NCBI GenBank assembly: GCA_015491585.1
Contig: WFVQ01000080.1
Coordinates: 1-15,490, forward strand
Reading direction: 5' to 3'
Length of the DNA: 15,490 nucleotides
Source: Deltaproteobacteria bacterium
Lineage (GTDB): Bacteria > Desulfobacterota > Dissulfuribacteria > Dissulfuribacterales > S140-46
Shown here: one piece after another, positions 1 to 7,080 of the stretch
Layout: each line of letters begins with the position of its first letter
Numbering within the stretch: the stretch's first letter is position 1
The notes under the pieces: generated by a model
Told to the model about the DNA's origin: nothing
The model's database searches: none
What the model saw: the letters and a program-made list of their open reading frames with translations, nothing else
Made by a program: the position numbers and the translations under genes

Positions 1-3
1 GCC

Positions 4-1455
4 ATGTCCAAGTACGATTTCGACCTGATAGTAGTCGGCGGTGGTGCCGCCGGCCTGACTGCGGCCGCCGGTGCCGCCAGGCTGGGGGCCAAGGTCATGC
101 TGGTGGAGAAAGAGCCTGCCCTTGGGGGGGACTGTCTCCACTACGGCTGTGTGCCCAGTAAAACCTTGATTTCCATCGCAAAGCTCTACCATTCCATGTG
201 CAGGGCCCAAGAATTCGGTCTTCCAAGGATAGATCCGCCGGCGGTGGATTTCCGGGAGGTAAGGGGCAGGATACGCGATGTCATAGCCAGGATCCAGCGC
301 CACGACTCTCCTGAAAGATTCTGCTCCCTGGGAGTCAGGGTGGAGTTCGGGGCCTTGGAGTTCGTCGATGACCACCAGATCCGTCTGGACGGCCGCCAGT
401 GGAGCAGCGCCAAGTTCTGCATCGCCACGGGCTCCTCGCCTGCGGTCCCTCCAGTTAAGGGGCTGGAGAACGTCCCGTTCCTCACGAACCGTCAGCTCTT
501 CTCCCTGGATACCCTGCCCCAACGCCTGGTCATACTCGGAGGCGGGCCCATCGCCGTGGAGATGGCCCAGGCGTTTGCCAGGCTGGGGTCGCGGGTTGCG
601 GTCATCCAGCGCAGCGGCCAGATTCTCAAGCGGGAGGATGCCGACATGGCCGAAGAGGTGCAGGCGGCCCTGGAGGCCGACGGAGTGGAGTTCTTCCTGA
701 ACACCGCCATAGAGGAAGTCAGGCCGTCCGGTGGCGGGATCGCCGTCAGGGTGACGCCCAAGGGCCGGGAGGGGCTGGACGTCGAGGGCGATGCGCTGCT
801 GGTGGCCCTTGGCCGAAGCGCCAACCTGGAAGGGCTGGGGCTGGACAAGGCTGGGGTGGAGTACTCGCGCCGCGGTATCTCCGTGGACCAGAGGCTGCGT
901 ACCAGCAGGCCCCATATTTTCGCCGCAGGCGACGTGACCGGCACGTACCAGTTTACCCACGCGGCCGGGTACGAGGGTGGTATCGTGGTGGCCAATGCAA
1001 TCTTCCGGGTCCCGAGGAAGGTGGATTATACCCATATGCCGTGGTGCACCTATACCGATCCGGAGCTGGCCTCGGTGGGGCTCAACGAGAAGGCCGCCCG
1101 CGAGGCCGGTGTGGAGTACCGGGTGGTGGAGGAGCGGTTTGAAGACAACGACCGCGCTGTGTGCGAAGGGTCTGTTAGGGGCAAGCTCAAGCTCCTCCTG
1201 GACACCTCGGGCCGTCCCATCGGGGTTCAGATTTTAGGGCCCAGGGCCGGAGATCTCTTGTCCCAGTGGGTATCCATATTCGCCGGCAGGCTCAAGACCT
1301 CCACGGTGGCTGCTGCCGTCCATCCCTATCCCACATTAGGCGAAATAAGCAAGAAGGCCGCGGGAGCGGTGATCTCTGAAAAGTTGTTTTCCAACACCGT
1401 GAAGAAGGGGCTGAAGTTCTTCTTCAATCTGAAAGGGAGGGCCTGCGGGGGGTGA
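4..1455 (+). CDS. FAD-dependent pyridine nucleotide-disulfide oxidoreductase (dihydrolipoamide dehydrogenase / mercuric reductase-like)
   Basis: This 483-residue flavoprotein belongs to the class I disulfide oxidoreductases, which pass electrons between NAD(P)H, FAD and a cysteine pair. Visible parts in order: N-terminal FAD-binding GGGAAG (residues 12-17); redox-active pair C44 and C49 in GGDCLHYGCVPSK; second dinucleotide-binding motif GGGPIAVE (179-186); FAD motif FAAGD (306-310); and a C-terminal dimerisation domain. The C-terminal sequence HPYPTLGE (440-447) places Tyr442 where lipoamide dehydrogenase has its catalytic His, as mercuric reductase does. The N-terminal metal-binding domain and the C-terminal cysteine pair of true MerA are both absent. 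The substrate is therefore unknown; it is neither a typical Lpd nor a complete MerA. Relatives often sit next to TVP38/DedA-like membrane genes, but the upstream neighbour lies outside the window. The ATG is 3 bases from the window edge, so its ribosome site cannot be seen. The 3' end overlaps the convergent gene by 32 bp. Confidence 0.9.
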   Translation: MSKYDFDLIVVGGGAAGLTAAAGAARLGAKVMLVEKEPALGGDCLHYGCVPSKTLISIAKLYHSMCRAQEFGLPRIDPPAVDFREVRGRIRDVIARIQRHDSPERFCSLGVRVEFGALEFVDDHQIRLDGRQWSSAKFCIATGSSPAVPPVKGLENVPFLTNRQLFSLDTLPQRLVILGGGPIAVEMAQAFARLGSRVAVIQRSGQILKREDADMAEEVQAALEADGVEFFLNTAIEEVRPSGGGIAVRVTPKGREGLDVEGDALLVALGRSANLEGLGLDKAGVEYSRRGISVDQRLRTSRPHIFAAGDVTGTYQFTHAAGYEGGIVVANAIFRVPRKVDYTHMPWCTYTDPELASVGLNEKAAREAGVEYRVVEERFEDNDRAVCEGSVRGKLKLLLDTSGRPIGVQILGPRAGDLLSQWVSIFAGRLKTSTVAAAVHPYPTLGEISKKAAGAVISEKLFSNTVKKGLKFFFNLKGRACGG

Positions 1456-4099
1456 TCCCGGATCGGGCCAGTTTCCTGCACAAGGCCAAGGCCTCCTGCC
1501 GGTCCTTCACCTCTCCGTCGAGATATGCGTCGTGGACCCGCGAGAGGATCTCGGCGTAGGCAGGGCCTGGCGGCAGCCCCATTTCCTTGAGATCGCTGCC
1601 GGTTACTATTTTCTCCTTGCCGCGCAACTCGGTAAGGAACTTCACCACGTCGGCCCGTGCCCGGGAAGACCTGGCCAGCGAGAGAAGGAGCAGTAAGACC
1701 TCGGGCTCCAGGGGCGATAGCAGGCGATTAATGATGCTGGACCTGAGCGGGGAGCCGGCGTCCAGGCGTTCTGCCAGGGCCCTTCCCTCCTTCATGGCCT
1801 GGAAGAGCACACGCCTCGCCTTCTTGGGCAGTGAGAGCCGTTGGGCGCACCTGTTCGCATCCTTCATCTTCAGTTCCATGAGCAGACCGGCGAGATATAC
1901 GGTCCATCCCTCCACCTCCTCTTGCGGGAACGTGAGCCTGTGCCAAGCAAGGGAGTCGTAGATCCCGCCCAAGAGTTCTTCCGTCCTGCCAGAGAGGCCG
2001 ATTCCGCTGCATATGGCCTCCAGCAGCCCCAGCTCCTTGATCCTGGCCAGGGCCGGTCTCGGATCGTTTTCTGAGAGGATGAGTCTGATCTCGTTGCAGA
2101 GCCTCTTGCCAGAGAGCTTTGAGAACAGGTCCAGCTCCTTTGCGTTCTCAATGAGCCTGAGCGTGTGCTTTCCAATGCGGAAGCCGTATCTCTGCTCGAA
2201 CCGGATGGCCCTGAAGACCCTGGTAGGGTCCTCCACGAAGCTCAGGCTGTGGAGCACCCTTATCACCTTGTCCTTGAGGTCGCGCTGCCCTCCGAAGAAG
2301 TCGATGAGCAGGCCGAAACGGCCAGGATTGAGCTGGACCGCCAGGGTATTTATGGTGAAGTCGCGGCGGAACAGGTCCAGTTTTATGCTGGAGAGGGTAA
2401 CCGTTGGCATGGCGGCAGGGTATTCGTAGTATTCCCATCTCGCTGTGGCCACATCGAGTTTGAAACCGTCGGGAAGGATCACGACCGCTGTCCCGAATTT
2501 CCGGTGTTCGCGCACCCTTGCATTCAAATCCGAGGCCAGACGCCTGGCCAGAGCGATACCATCCCCCTCGGCTACGATGTCCAGGTCGGTGTTCTCCACC
2601 CTGAGCAGCATGTCGCGGACGAAGCCGCCCACCACGTAGGCGTTTACACCAAGCGCCTCTGCCGCCTCCCCGGCCTTTTCCAGCAGCTTCACGATCCTTT
2701 CGTCCACCTGGGAACGGAGCAGGCGGGAAACGTCCCGGCTCTGTTCCCGCTGCTCCAGGAGCGGCTCGGGCTGGAGGGAACGGTCGCCAGCCAGGAGTTG
2801 CAGGAGATCGGTCCTGGTGATGACCCCCACTATCGCCCCCCCCTTGTCCACAACAGGGAGGAAGCGCTGCCGGTTTCCGATTATGATTTCTTGGACTCTA
2901 AAGAGGCCGTGGTCAGGGGTGACGGTGGAGAAGTCAGTGGTCATGTATTCCTTTACCGGAAGCCTTCCAAGTCCGTGGTAGAGGGCCTTCTCAACGGTCC
3001 TCCTTGATATCAGGCCTACTGGACGTCCTTCTTCCACCACAGGAAGCACTGTGATTCCCAACCTGGTGAGCTGATCATGGACCTCGAAAAGCGGAGTGGA
3101 GGGCTCTACGGAGAGCACCGGGGTGGTCATTATGTCCGCCACCTTCGGTTCCCGGCCCAGTACCGCCTGCATGGCCGCCACCAGCCTCTCCTCGGCCTCG
3201 GCCAGGGTCATTCCCCTTAGAGTGGCCGAGGCAGCCGAGGGATGGCCCCCTCCCCCTATCTTCTCGAGCACCTTGGCCACATCCACCCGTTCGTCCCTGC
3301 TCCTGCCCACCACCACTACCTGCCCTTCCATGAGGACCAGGGCGAAAAGGGAGGTGAGGCCATCCATGTCCATCATCTCGCCGGCGATTATGCTCACATC
3401 TTCGAGATAGTCCATTGTGGAGCTTTTGGCCACGGTCACCCTGGCCGCGCCGAGGCTGTAGACCACCGCCGACCGCCGGAGTTCCTGCAGGAGCTCCAGG
3501 TGGGCTGGAGTGAATCGGTGCCGTACCACCTGGGCCACCTTCTTGATGTCTGCACCGGCCTCTATCAGTAGGGCGGCTGCCTTGAGGTCGTTGGGAGTGG
3601 TGGACGGGAAGGTGAAGGAGCCTGTATCTTCGTAGATGCCGATGGAGAAAAGGGTCGCCTCGCCCGGGGAGATGGAGATCCCCTTTTCTGCCAGGAGTTC
3701 CACCAGGAGGGTGGTGTTGGAGCCGTAGGGTTTCACCACCTCGGTGTCTCCCCTTATATCGCCGCCCGACGGAGGATGGTGGTCATAGATCACGACCTCC
3801 ACACCGGCCCGCTCCAAGAGGTCGGCGAAGATCCCGATCCTGTCTCTCTGCCTGGTGTCCACCACTACTATCCTCTCAACTTCCGAGAGGTCGGTCTCCC
3901 TCAGCCGGGCCACCGGGAGTTCGCCTGTCTCTCCGCTGAACAGGAAGTCCCTGAGCCCCTTCTCTTGGGAGCCGGGGAGTATGACCACGCTGCCAGGATA
4001 GAGCTTGGCAGCTGCCACCGCCGAGGCGAAGGCGTCGAAATCGGCGTTAAGATGGGAGACCACCACCGTCGCCGGCCGGATCTTGTGCTTTTCTGTCAT
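1424..4099 (-). CDS. DHH-CBS-CBS-tRNA nucleotidyltransferase/poly(A) polymerase fusion protein
   Basis: This 891-residue protein joins three modules. Residues 1 to about 310 are a DHH/DHHA1 phosphoesterase (oligoribonuclease/pAp phosphatase type), with SHLNADFDA (15-23), D81, the DHH triad at 106-108, and DHHA1 motif GGGGHPSAA (282-290). Two CBS domains follow (about 320-375 and 383-440). They usually bind adenine nucleotides and may regulate the enzyme. The rest is a class II tRNA nucleotidyltransferase: GGFVRD (491-496), metal-binding DLD (505-507), RRDFTIN (578-584) and EDPTRVFRAIRFEQRYGF (623-640). Proteins with this layout are known from Aquifex and deltaproteobacterial lineages. In Aquifex, CC- and A-addition to tRNA 3' ends are split between two enzymes, so this one may add CC, A or all of CCA; sequence alone does not decide. 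All catalytic motifs look intact. No clear Shine-Dalgarno precedes the ATG, and a strong terminator lies 15 bp upstream. Its 3' end overlaps the convergent flavoprotein gene. Confidence 0.93.
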   Translation of the reverse strand: MTEKHKIRPATVVVSHLNADFDAFASAVAAAKLYPGSVVILPGSQEKGLRDFLFSGETGELPVARLRETDLSEVERIVVVDTRQRDRIGIFADLLERAGVEVVIYDHHPPSGGDIRGDTEVVKPYGSNTTLLVELLAEKGISISPGEATLFSIGIYEDTGSFTFPSTTPNDLKAAALLIEAGADIKKVAQVVRHRFTPAHLELLQELRRSAVVYSLGAARVTVAKSSTMDYLEDVSIIAGEMMDMDGLTSLFALVLMEGQVVVVGRSRDERVDVAKVLEKIGGGGHPSAASATLRGMTLAEAEERLVAAMQAVLGREPKVADIMTTPVLSVEPSTPLFEVHDQLTRLGITVLPVVEEGRPVGLISRRTVEKALYHGLGRLPVKEYMTTDFSTVTPDHGLFRVQEIIIGNRQRFLPVVDKGGAIVGVITRTDLLQLLAGDRSLQPEPLLEQREQSRDVSRLLRSQVDERIVKLLEKAGEAAEALGVNAYVVGGFVRDMLLRVENTDLDIVAEGDGIALARRLASDLNARVREHRKFGTAVVILPDGFKLDVATARWEYYEYPAAMPTVTLSSIKLDLFRRDFTINTLAVQLNPGRFGLLIDFFGGQRDLKDKVIRVLHSLSFVEDPTRVFRAIRFEQRYGFRIGKHTLRLIENAKELDLFSKLSGKRLCNEIRLILSENDPRPALARIKELGLLEAICSGIGLSGRTEELLGGIYDSLAWHRLTFPQEEVEGWTVYLAGLLMELKMKDANRCAQRLSLPKKARRVLFQAMKEGRALAERLDAGSPLRSSIINRLLSPLEPEVLLLLLSLARSSRARADVVKFLTELRGKEKIVTGSDLKEMGLPPGPAYAEILSRVHDAYLDGEVKDRQEALALCRKLARSGITPRRPSLSD

Positions 4100-4113
4100 G
4101 GTGGGGGTTGGGG

Positions 4114-4144
4114 AAAAAAGGGAGAGGCGACCCTCTCCCTTTTT
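4114..4144 (-). terminator. Strong intrinsic terminator after the usp gene
   Basis: A perfect 13-bp inverted repeat (4115-4127 and 4132-4144) encloses a 4-base loop. Its core is GGGAGAGG paired with CCTCTCCC, flanked by A and T runs. Read on the minus strand, the hairpin ends in a run of six T, 26 bp past the universal stress protein stop. The T run on the other strand makes it potentially bidirectional. It lies only 15 bp before the start of the DHH-CBS-nucleotidyltransferase gene. Confidence 0.85.
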
Positions 4145-4169
4145 GGGTCGGTCTCTTCTGCCGGAGGGA

Positions 4170-4622
4170 TCAGCCTACCTTGAAGGGGTTCACGGTGAGG
4201 ACAGGACACGATGCGCCTTTGACCACACCCTCGGCCACGCTTCCGAACATGATCTTTTCGAGCCCTTTTCTGCCGTGGGTGCCCAGCACTATGAGATCCG
4301 CCCCGCACTCCTTTGCGTATGCAAGGATCTCTTCCACTACATCACCCATGGCCACCTTCTTTTCGATACCTCCTGCATCGCCCAGCTCTTCCTCCAAAAA
4401 CCGCTCCATCGCCTTCTCGGCCCCGTCCATCAACTCCTTTTCAAAGGTGGAGAACCACGCGGCCCCCATCTCGAACCCGGCGAACTCCTCGGCACCTCTC
4501 ACTACATGGATGACGTGAAGCTGCGCGCCGAAGCGGTCCTGAAAGAGCTTCACGTAGGGAAGGACCTTCTTCGAGCTTTCGGTGAAGTCAACGGGGAAGA
4601 GTAGGGTCTTGATCTCGGCCAT
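4170..4622 (-). CDS. Universal stress protein, UspA family, ATP-binding type
   Basis: This single-domain Usp protein has 150 residues, the usual family length. It starts with the typical strand KTLLFPVDFTESS (5-17) and carries a complete ATP-binding motif: G114-T-H-G117, nine residues, then G127-S128. That places it with the nucleotide-binding Usp proteins rather than the non-binding UspA subgroup. Such proteins are cytoplasmic, usually dimeric, and are induced by starvation, heat or redox stress; the partner here is unknown. The ATG has an excellent ribosome site, AGGAGG six bases upstream. A 105-bp gap with a candidate promoter separates it from the flavoprotein gene, and a strong hairpin terminator follows it, so it is probably its own transcription unit. 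Confidence 0.93.
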   Translation of the reverse strand: MAEIKTLLFPVDFTESSKKVLPYVKLFQDRFGAQLHVIHVVRGAEEFAGFEMGAAWFSTFEKELMDGAEKAMERFLEEELGDAGGIEKKVAMGDVVEEILAYAKECGADLIVLGTHGRKGLEKIMFGSVAEGVVKGASCPVLTVNPFKVG

Positions 4623-4681
4623 GACAAACCTCCTGCGGCGTATCTAAGTTTAGGATCAGAGTTGCATCACTATCTATTTCA

Positions 4682-4710
4682 GTTGTAGCAATTGCCAGTT
4701 GGCGGGTCAA
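4682..4710 (-). promoter_or_regulatory. Candidate sigma70-type promoter for the usp gene
   Basis: On the minus strand TTGACC (4710-4705) is followed after 17 bases by TACAAC (4687-4682). These match the -35 consensus at 5 of 6 positions and the -10 consensus at 4 of 6. It lies in the gap between the flavoprotein stop and the usp start, giving a leader of about 50 bases. This is consensus matching by eye only. Confidence 0.45.
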
Positions 4711-4727
4711 GGAACAGGAGGGAGAGG

Positions 4728-5657
4728 TCATCCACGCTCTCTCCTCTTCTTGCCCGCATAGGCCGCGGCCGACATGCCGGCCACACACCCTTCCCCCACC
4801 GCCTTTGCCATCTGGAACGGTTGGCCGCAAATATCGCCGGCAGCGAATATGCCCGGCACGTTAGTGGCCTGATTCTTGTCGGTGAGGATGAAGGTGAACT
4901 TCTCTGGATCGAGGGTCACGCCCAGGAACGCGGCCAACTCCATAGCACCCTTGGCCCCCTTCTCTATGAATAGGCACTCCATCTCAAGCCTGGTGCCATC
5001 ACCGAGAACCACCGCCTCCAGCCTCTCTCCGCCCTCCAATTCCTTGACCTCTCCCTCGTAGAGTTTGACATGGGACTCTTTGAGCTCCCTTTTCATGGCC
5101 TCGCTCACGTCCAGGCCTTTGGTAATGAGGCTCACCTCACCGGCGATCTTCGCCAAGGTCAGGGCCCCGTGGGCAGCAGCACTCCCGTCACCGGTCACCG
5201 CCACCTTTCCGCCCCTGTAGAAATTGGCATCGCAGTCCACACAATAGGAGATACCTTTGCCGACCAACTCTTTCTCTCCCTTGAGTCCCAGGCCCTTTCG
5301 CGATATGCCCGTCGCCATGACAAGGGCATAGGCGGTCACCTTCCTGCCAGACTCGATGGTGACCGAGAAGAAGTCGCCCTCCTGGGCCGTGGCCACCGCG
5401 TCCTCGTGGAGGATCTCGGCGCCGAAGCCTCTGGCCTGGCCGATGCCGGCGGTCAGGAGTTCTTCTCCGCTCTTTACTCCCTCTACGCAGCAGTAGTTCT
5501 CGATATGGGCACGCCATAGGCTGCTGCTGGCAGGACGGCCCAGCACCAAGGTCGAGGCCTTTTTCCTGGCGGAATGGATGGCTGCCTGGAGTCCGGCGGG
5601 ACCGCAGCCCAATATCACGACATCGTATTCAGGAGCCCGTGAAGTATCGTGGTCCAT
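4728..5657 (-). CDS. Thioredoxin reductase-like FAD/NAD(P) disulfide oxidoreductase
   Basis: This 309-residue protein has the low-molecular-weight thioredoxin reductase fold. It shows FAD-binding GCGPAG (17-22), the redox pair C139-V-D-C142, a second nucleotide-binding motif GDGSAA (156-161) and the C-terminal FAD motif FAAGDICGQPFQ (271-282). These enzymes reduce thioredoxin or a similar disulfide protein. The HRRxxxR motif that grips the NADPH 2'-phosphate is missing; the equivalent place reads SLITKGLD (176-183). NADH, reduced ferredoxin or another donor is therefore possible. An extra adjacent pair, C56-C57, lies in the FAD domain. The start is 3 bp after the yacG stop, so the two are cotranscribed; a GAGGGGG stretch 8 bases upstream of the ATG can serve as ribosome site. 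I do not assign trxB because of the missing NADPH signature. No thioredoxin gene is in view. Confidence 0.88.
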   Translation of the reverse strand: MDHDTSRAPEYDVVILGCGPAGLQAAIHSARKKASTLVLGRPASSSLWRAHIENYCCVEGVKSGEELLTAGIGQARGFGAEILHEDAVATAQEGDFFSVTIESGRKVTAYALVMATGISRKGLGLKGEKELVGKGISYCVDCDANFYRGGKVAVTGDGSAAAHGALTLAKIAGEVSLITKGLDVSEAMKRELKESHVKLYEGEVKELEGGERLEAVVLGDGTRLEMECLFIEKGAKGAMELAAFLGVTLDPEKFTFILTDKNQATNVPGIFAAGDICGQPFQMAKAVGEGCVAGMSAAAYAGKKRRERG

Positions 5658-5660
5658 GTC

Positions 5661-5852
5661 CTAATCCCCCTCTTCCCGTTGTGTTTTAATGGAGACGTCG
5701 CGCTCGGTTATTGGTGAGGAGATGGTGTACTCCTCGCCCAGCCAGGCGCCAAGGTCTATGAGCTTGCATCTGCGGCTGCAGAATGGGCGGTACCGGTTGC
5801 CTTCGGCCCTGGTCTCTGCGCCGCAGTTGGGGCACTTCAGTTTCCTATCCAT
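5661..5852 (-). CDS. yacG: YacG-type zinc protein (DNA gyrase inhibitor family)
   Basis: This 63-residue protein has the YacG zinc finger: CPNC (8-11) and FCSRRC, followed by the conserved KLIDLGAWLGEEY. In E. coli YacG binds GyrB and inhibits DNA gyrase; that role is transferred from the family. The length fits. GGAG seven bases before the ATG supports the start. Its first 8 bases overlap the end of cbiET, and its stop is 3 bp before the flavoprotein start, so it sits inside the cobalamin-gene operon, probably by translational coupling. Nothing else suggests a link with cobalamin. Confidence 0.92.
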   Translation of the reverse strand: MDRKLKCPNCGAETRAEGNRYRPFCSRRCKLIDLGAWLGEEYTISSPITERDVSIKTQREEGD

Positions 5853-7080
5853 GTCTCGGCTCCGCAGATACCAACCATACAGGATTCAGCGGTGACAGCA
5901 TGAGGCCGGAACCGACCTCCCTCCCTCTGGAGACCTGTAAGTGAACCACCTTGTGCGGCCATCCGCAATCCCTGAACACCTGGATGGAATCCATGAGCGT
6001 CTCCAGCCTTACTGCCGAGACCACTATCACTCCAGGAGGAGGCTCCAGGGATAGGCAAAACCGGAGTATCCCGGCCACGCCGGCGCCTCCTCCTCCCACG
6101 AACACCCGCTGGGGAAGGGGCAGGCCGGCCATGCACTCCTGCGCCGGGCCCATGATGGGCTGGATGTTTGGAAACCCGGATGCCTTCACGTTGCTCTCCA
6201 GGCGGGAGAACGCCTCCCTGGAGCGTTCTATTGCCAGGACCTCACCTGGGAATAGGAGCGATGCGGCTTCGATGGAGACAGAGCCGCTGCCGGCTCCGAT
6301 GTCCCACATGCGGAGGCCTGGCTCCAGGCGCAACTTTGCAAGAATCACCGCCCGCGCCTCCGCCTTGGTGATCATGCCGCCCACGCTTGAGAACTTCTCC
6401 TCGCACTGTCCCAAGACGGGCATGATCCCTATGGGGCTGCCCGATGCGAGGCGTACTATCAGGAAGTTGGGCTGAAGAAAGGGGCCTATGCATTCTGAGG
6501 CGGCGCTCTCCTCCAGCCTCTCCTCATCGGTGCCGAGCCTCTGGCAGACGATCATGGCAGAGTCCCCGAGGCCGAGCCCCGTCAATATCTCTGCCACCGC
6601 CTGGGGGGTGTGCATGGGATCCGTGAAGATTCCCACGGTGCCTGAGCGGGAAAGTGCTCCCATTATGGCGGCGCGGGCAGCTTCAGGGGCCTTCCTGCCG
6701 TGAAGCGAGATCACTTCTGCGCGGTCCAGGCAGAGCCCTGCCTTCGCAAAGGCATATTGGGCCACGCTGACGTTGGGATGCACCCGGACCGCGGCCCGTC
6801 CGAACCGCTCCACGATCCTGGTGCCGATCCCATAGAACATGGGATCCCCGGTCGCCAGGACCGCCACACGCCTTCCCGCATCCACCGCCTCTGCAATTTT
6901 GGAGAGCAGGCCCTGGATGTCGCCACTGATCACCAGCCTCTCCTGGCCAGGAGAGGCGAGGCGCTCCAGGTGGCGCCTTCCGCCTGCCACCACTTCAGAC
7001 GACGAAATGATCTCCATTAGGGGTGGCGTCAGGTGTTCCGGCGCCACACCAAGGCCCACGACATCGATCAAGGGTCCCAT
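5845..7080 (-). CDS. cbiET: Bifunctional CbiE-CbiT cobalt-precorrin C5/C15 methyltransferase (decarboxylating), CobL-like
   Basis: This 411-residue fusion carries two S-adenosylmethionine-dependent methyltransferases of corrin ring synthesis. The CbiE half (about 1-215) has the start VVGLGVAPEHLT, ATGDPMFYGIG (76-86) and LHGRK (127-131). The CbiT half (about 225-411) has GMITKAEARA (235-244) and the SAM-binding WDIGAGSGSVSIEA (259-272). CbiE methylates C5; CbiT methylates C15 and decarboxylates the C12 side chain. With cbiD next door and no oxygen-dependent gene in view, the anaerobic (cobalt-early) route is likely. The reading frame stays open far upstream inside cbiD, but the family N-terminus begins at the ATG at 7080, which I chose. 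It overlaps the cbiD end by 13 bp, implying coupled translation. Confidence 0.93.
   Translation of the reverse strand: MGPLIDVVGLGVAPEHLTPPLMEIISSSEVVAGGRRHLERLASPGQERLVISGDIQGLLSKIAEAVDAGRRVAVLATGDPMFYGIGTRIVERFGRAAVRVHPNVSVAQYAFAKAGLCLDRAEVISLHGRKAPEAARAAIMGALSRSGTVGIFTDPMHTPQAVAEILTGLGLGDSAMIVCQRLGTDEERLEESAASECIGPFLQPNFLIVRLASGSPIGIMPVLGQCEEKFSSVGGMITKAEARAVILAKLRLEPGLRMWDIGAGSGSVSIEAASLLFPGEVLAIERSREAFSRLESNVKASGFPNIQPIMGPAQECMAGLPLPQRVFVGGGGAGVAGILRFCLSLEPPPGVIVVSAVRLETLMDSIQVFRDCGWPHKVVHLQVSRGREVGSGLMLSPLNPVWLVSAEPRHG

Noticed and set aside
4..1455. Mercuric reductase (merA)
   Set aside because: The C-terminal cysteine pair and the N-terminal metal-binding domain are missing and no mer gene is nearby.
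2165..3007. 280-codon plus-strand open frame
   Set aside because: It is antisense to the DHH-CBS-nucleotidyltransferase gene and is explained by the codon bias of the G+C-rich opposite strand.
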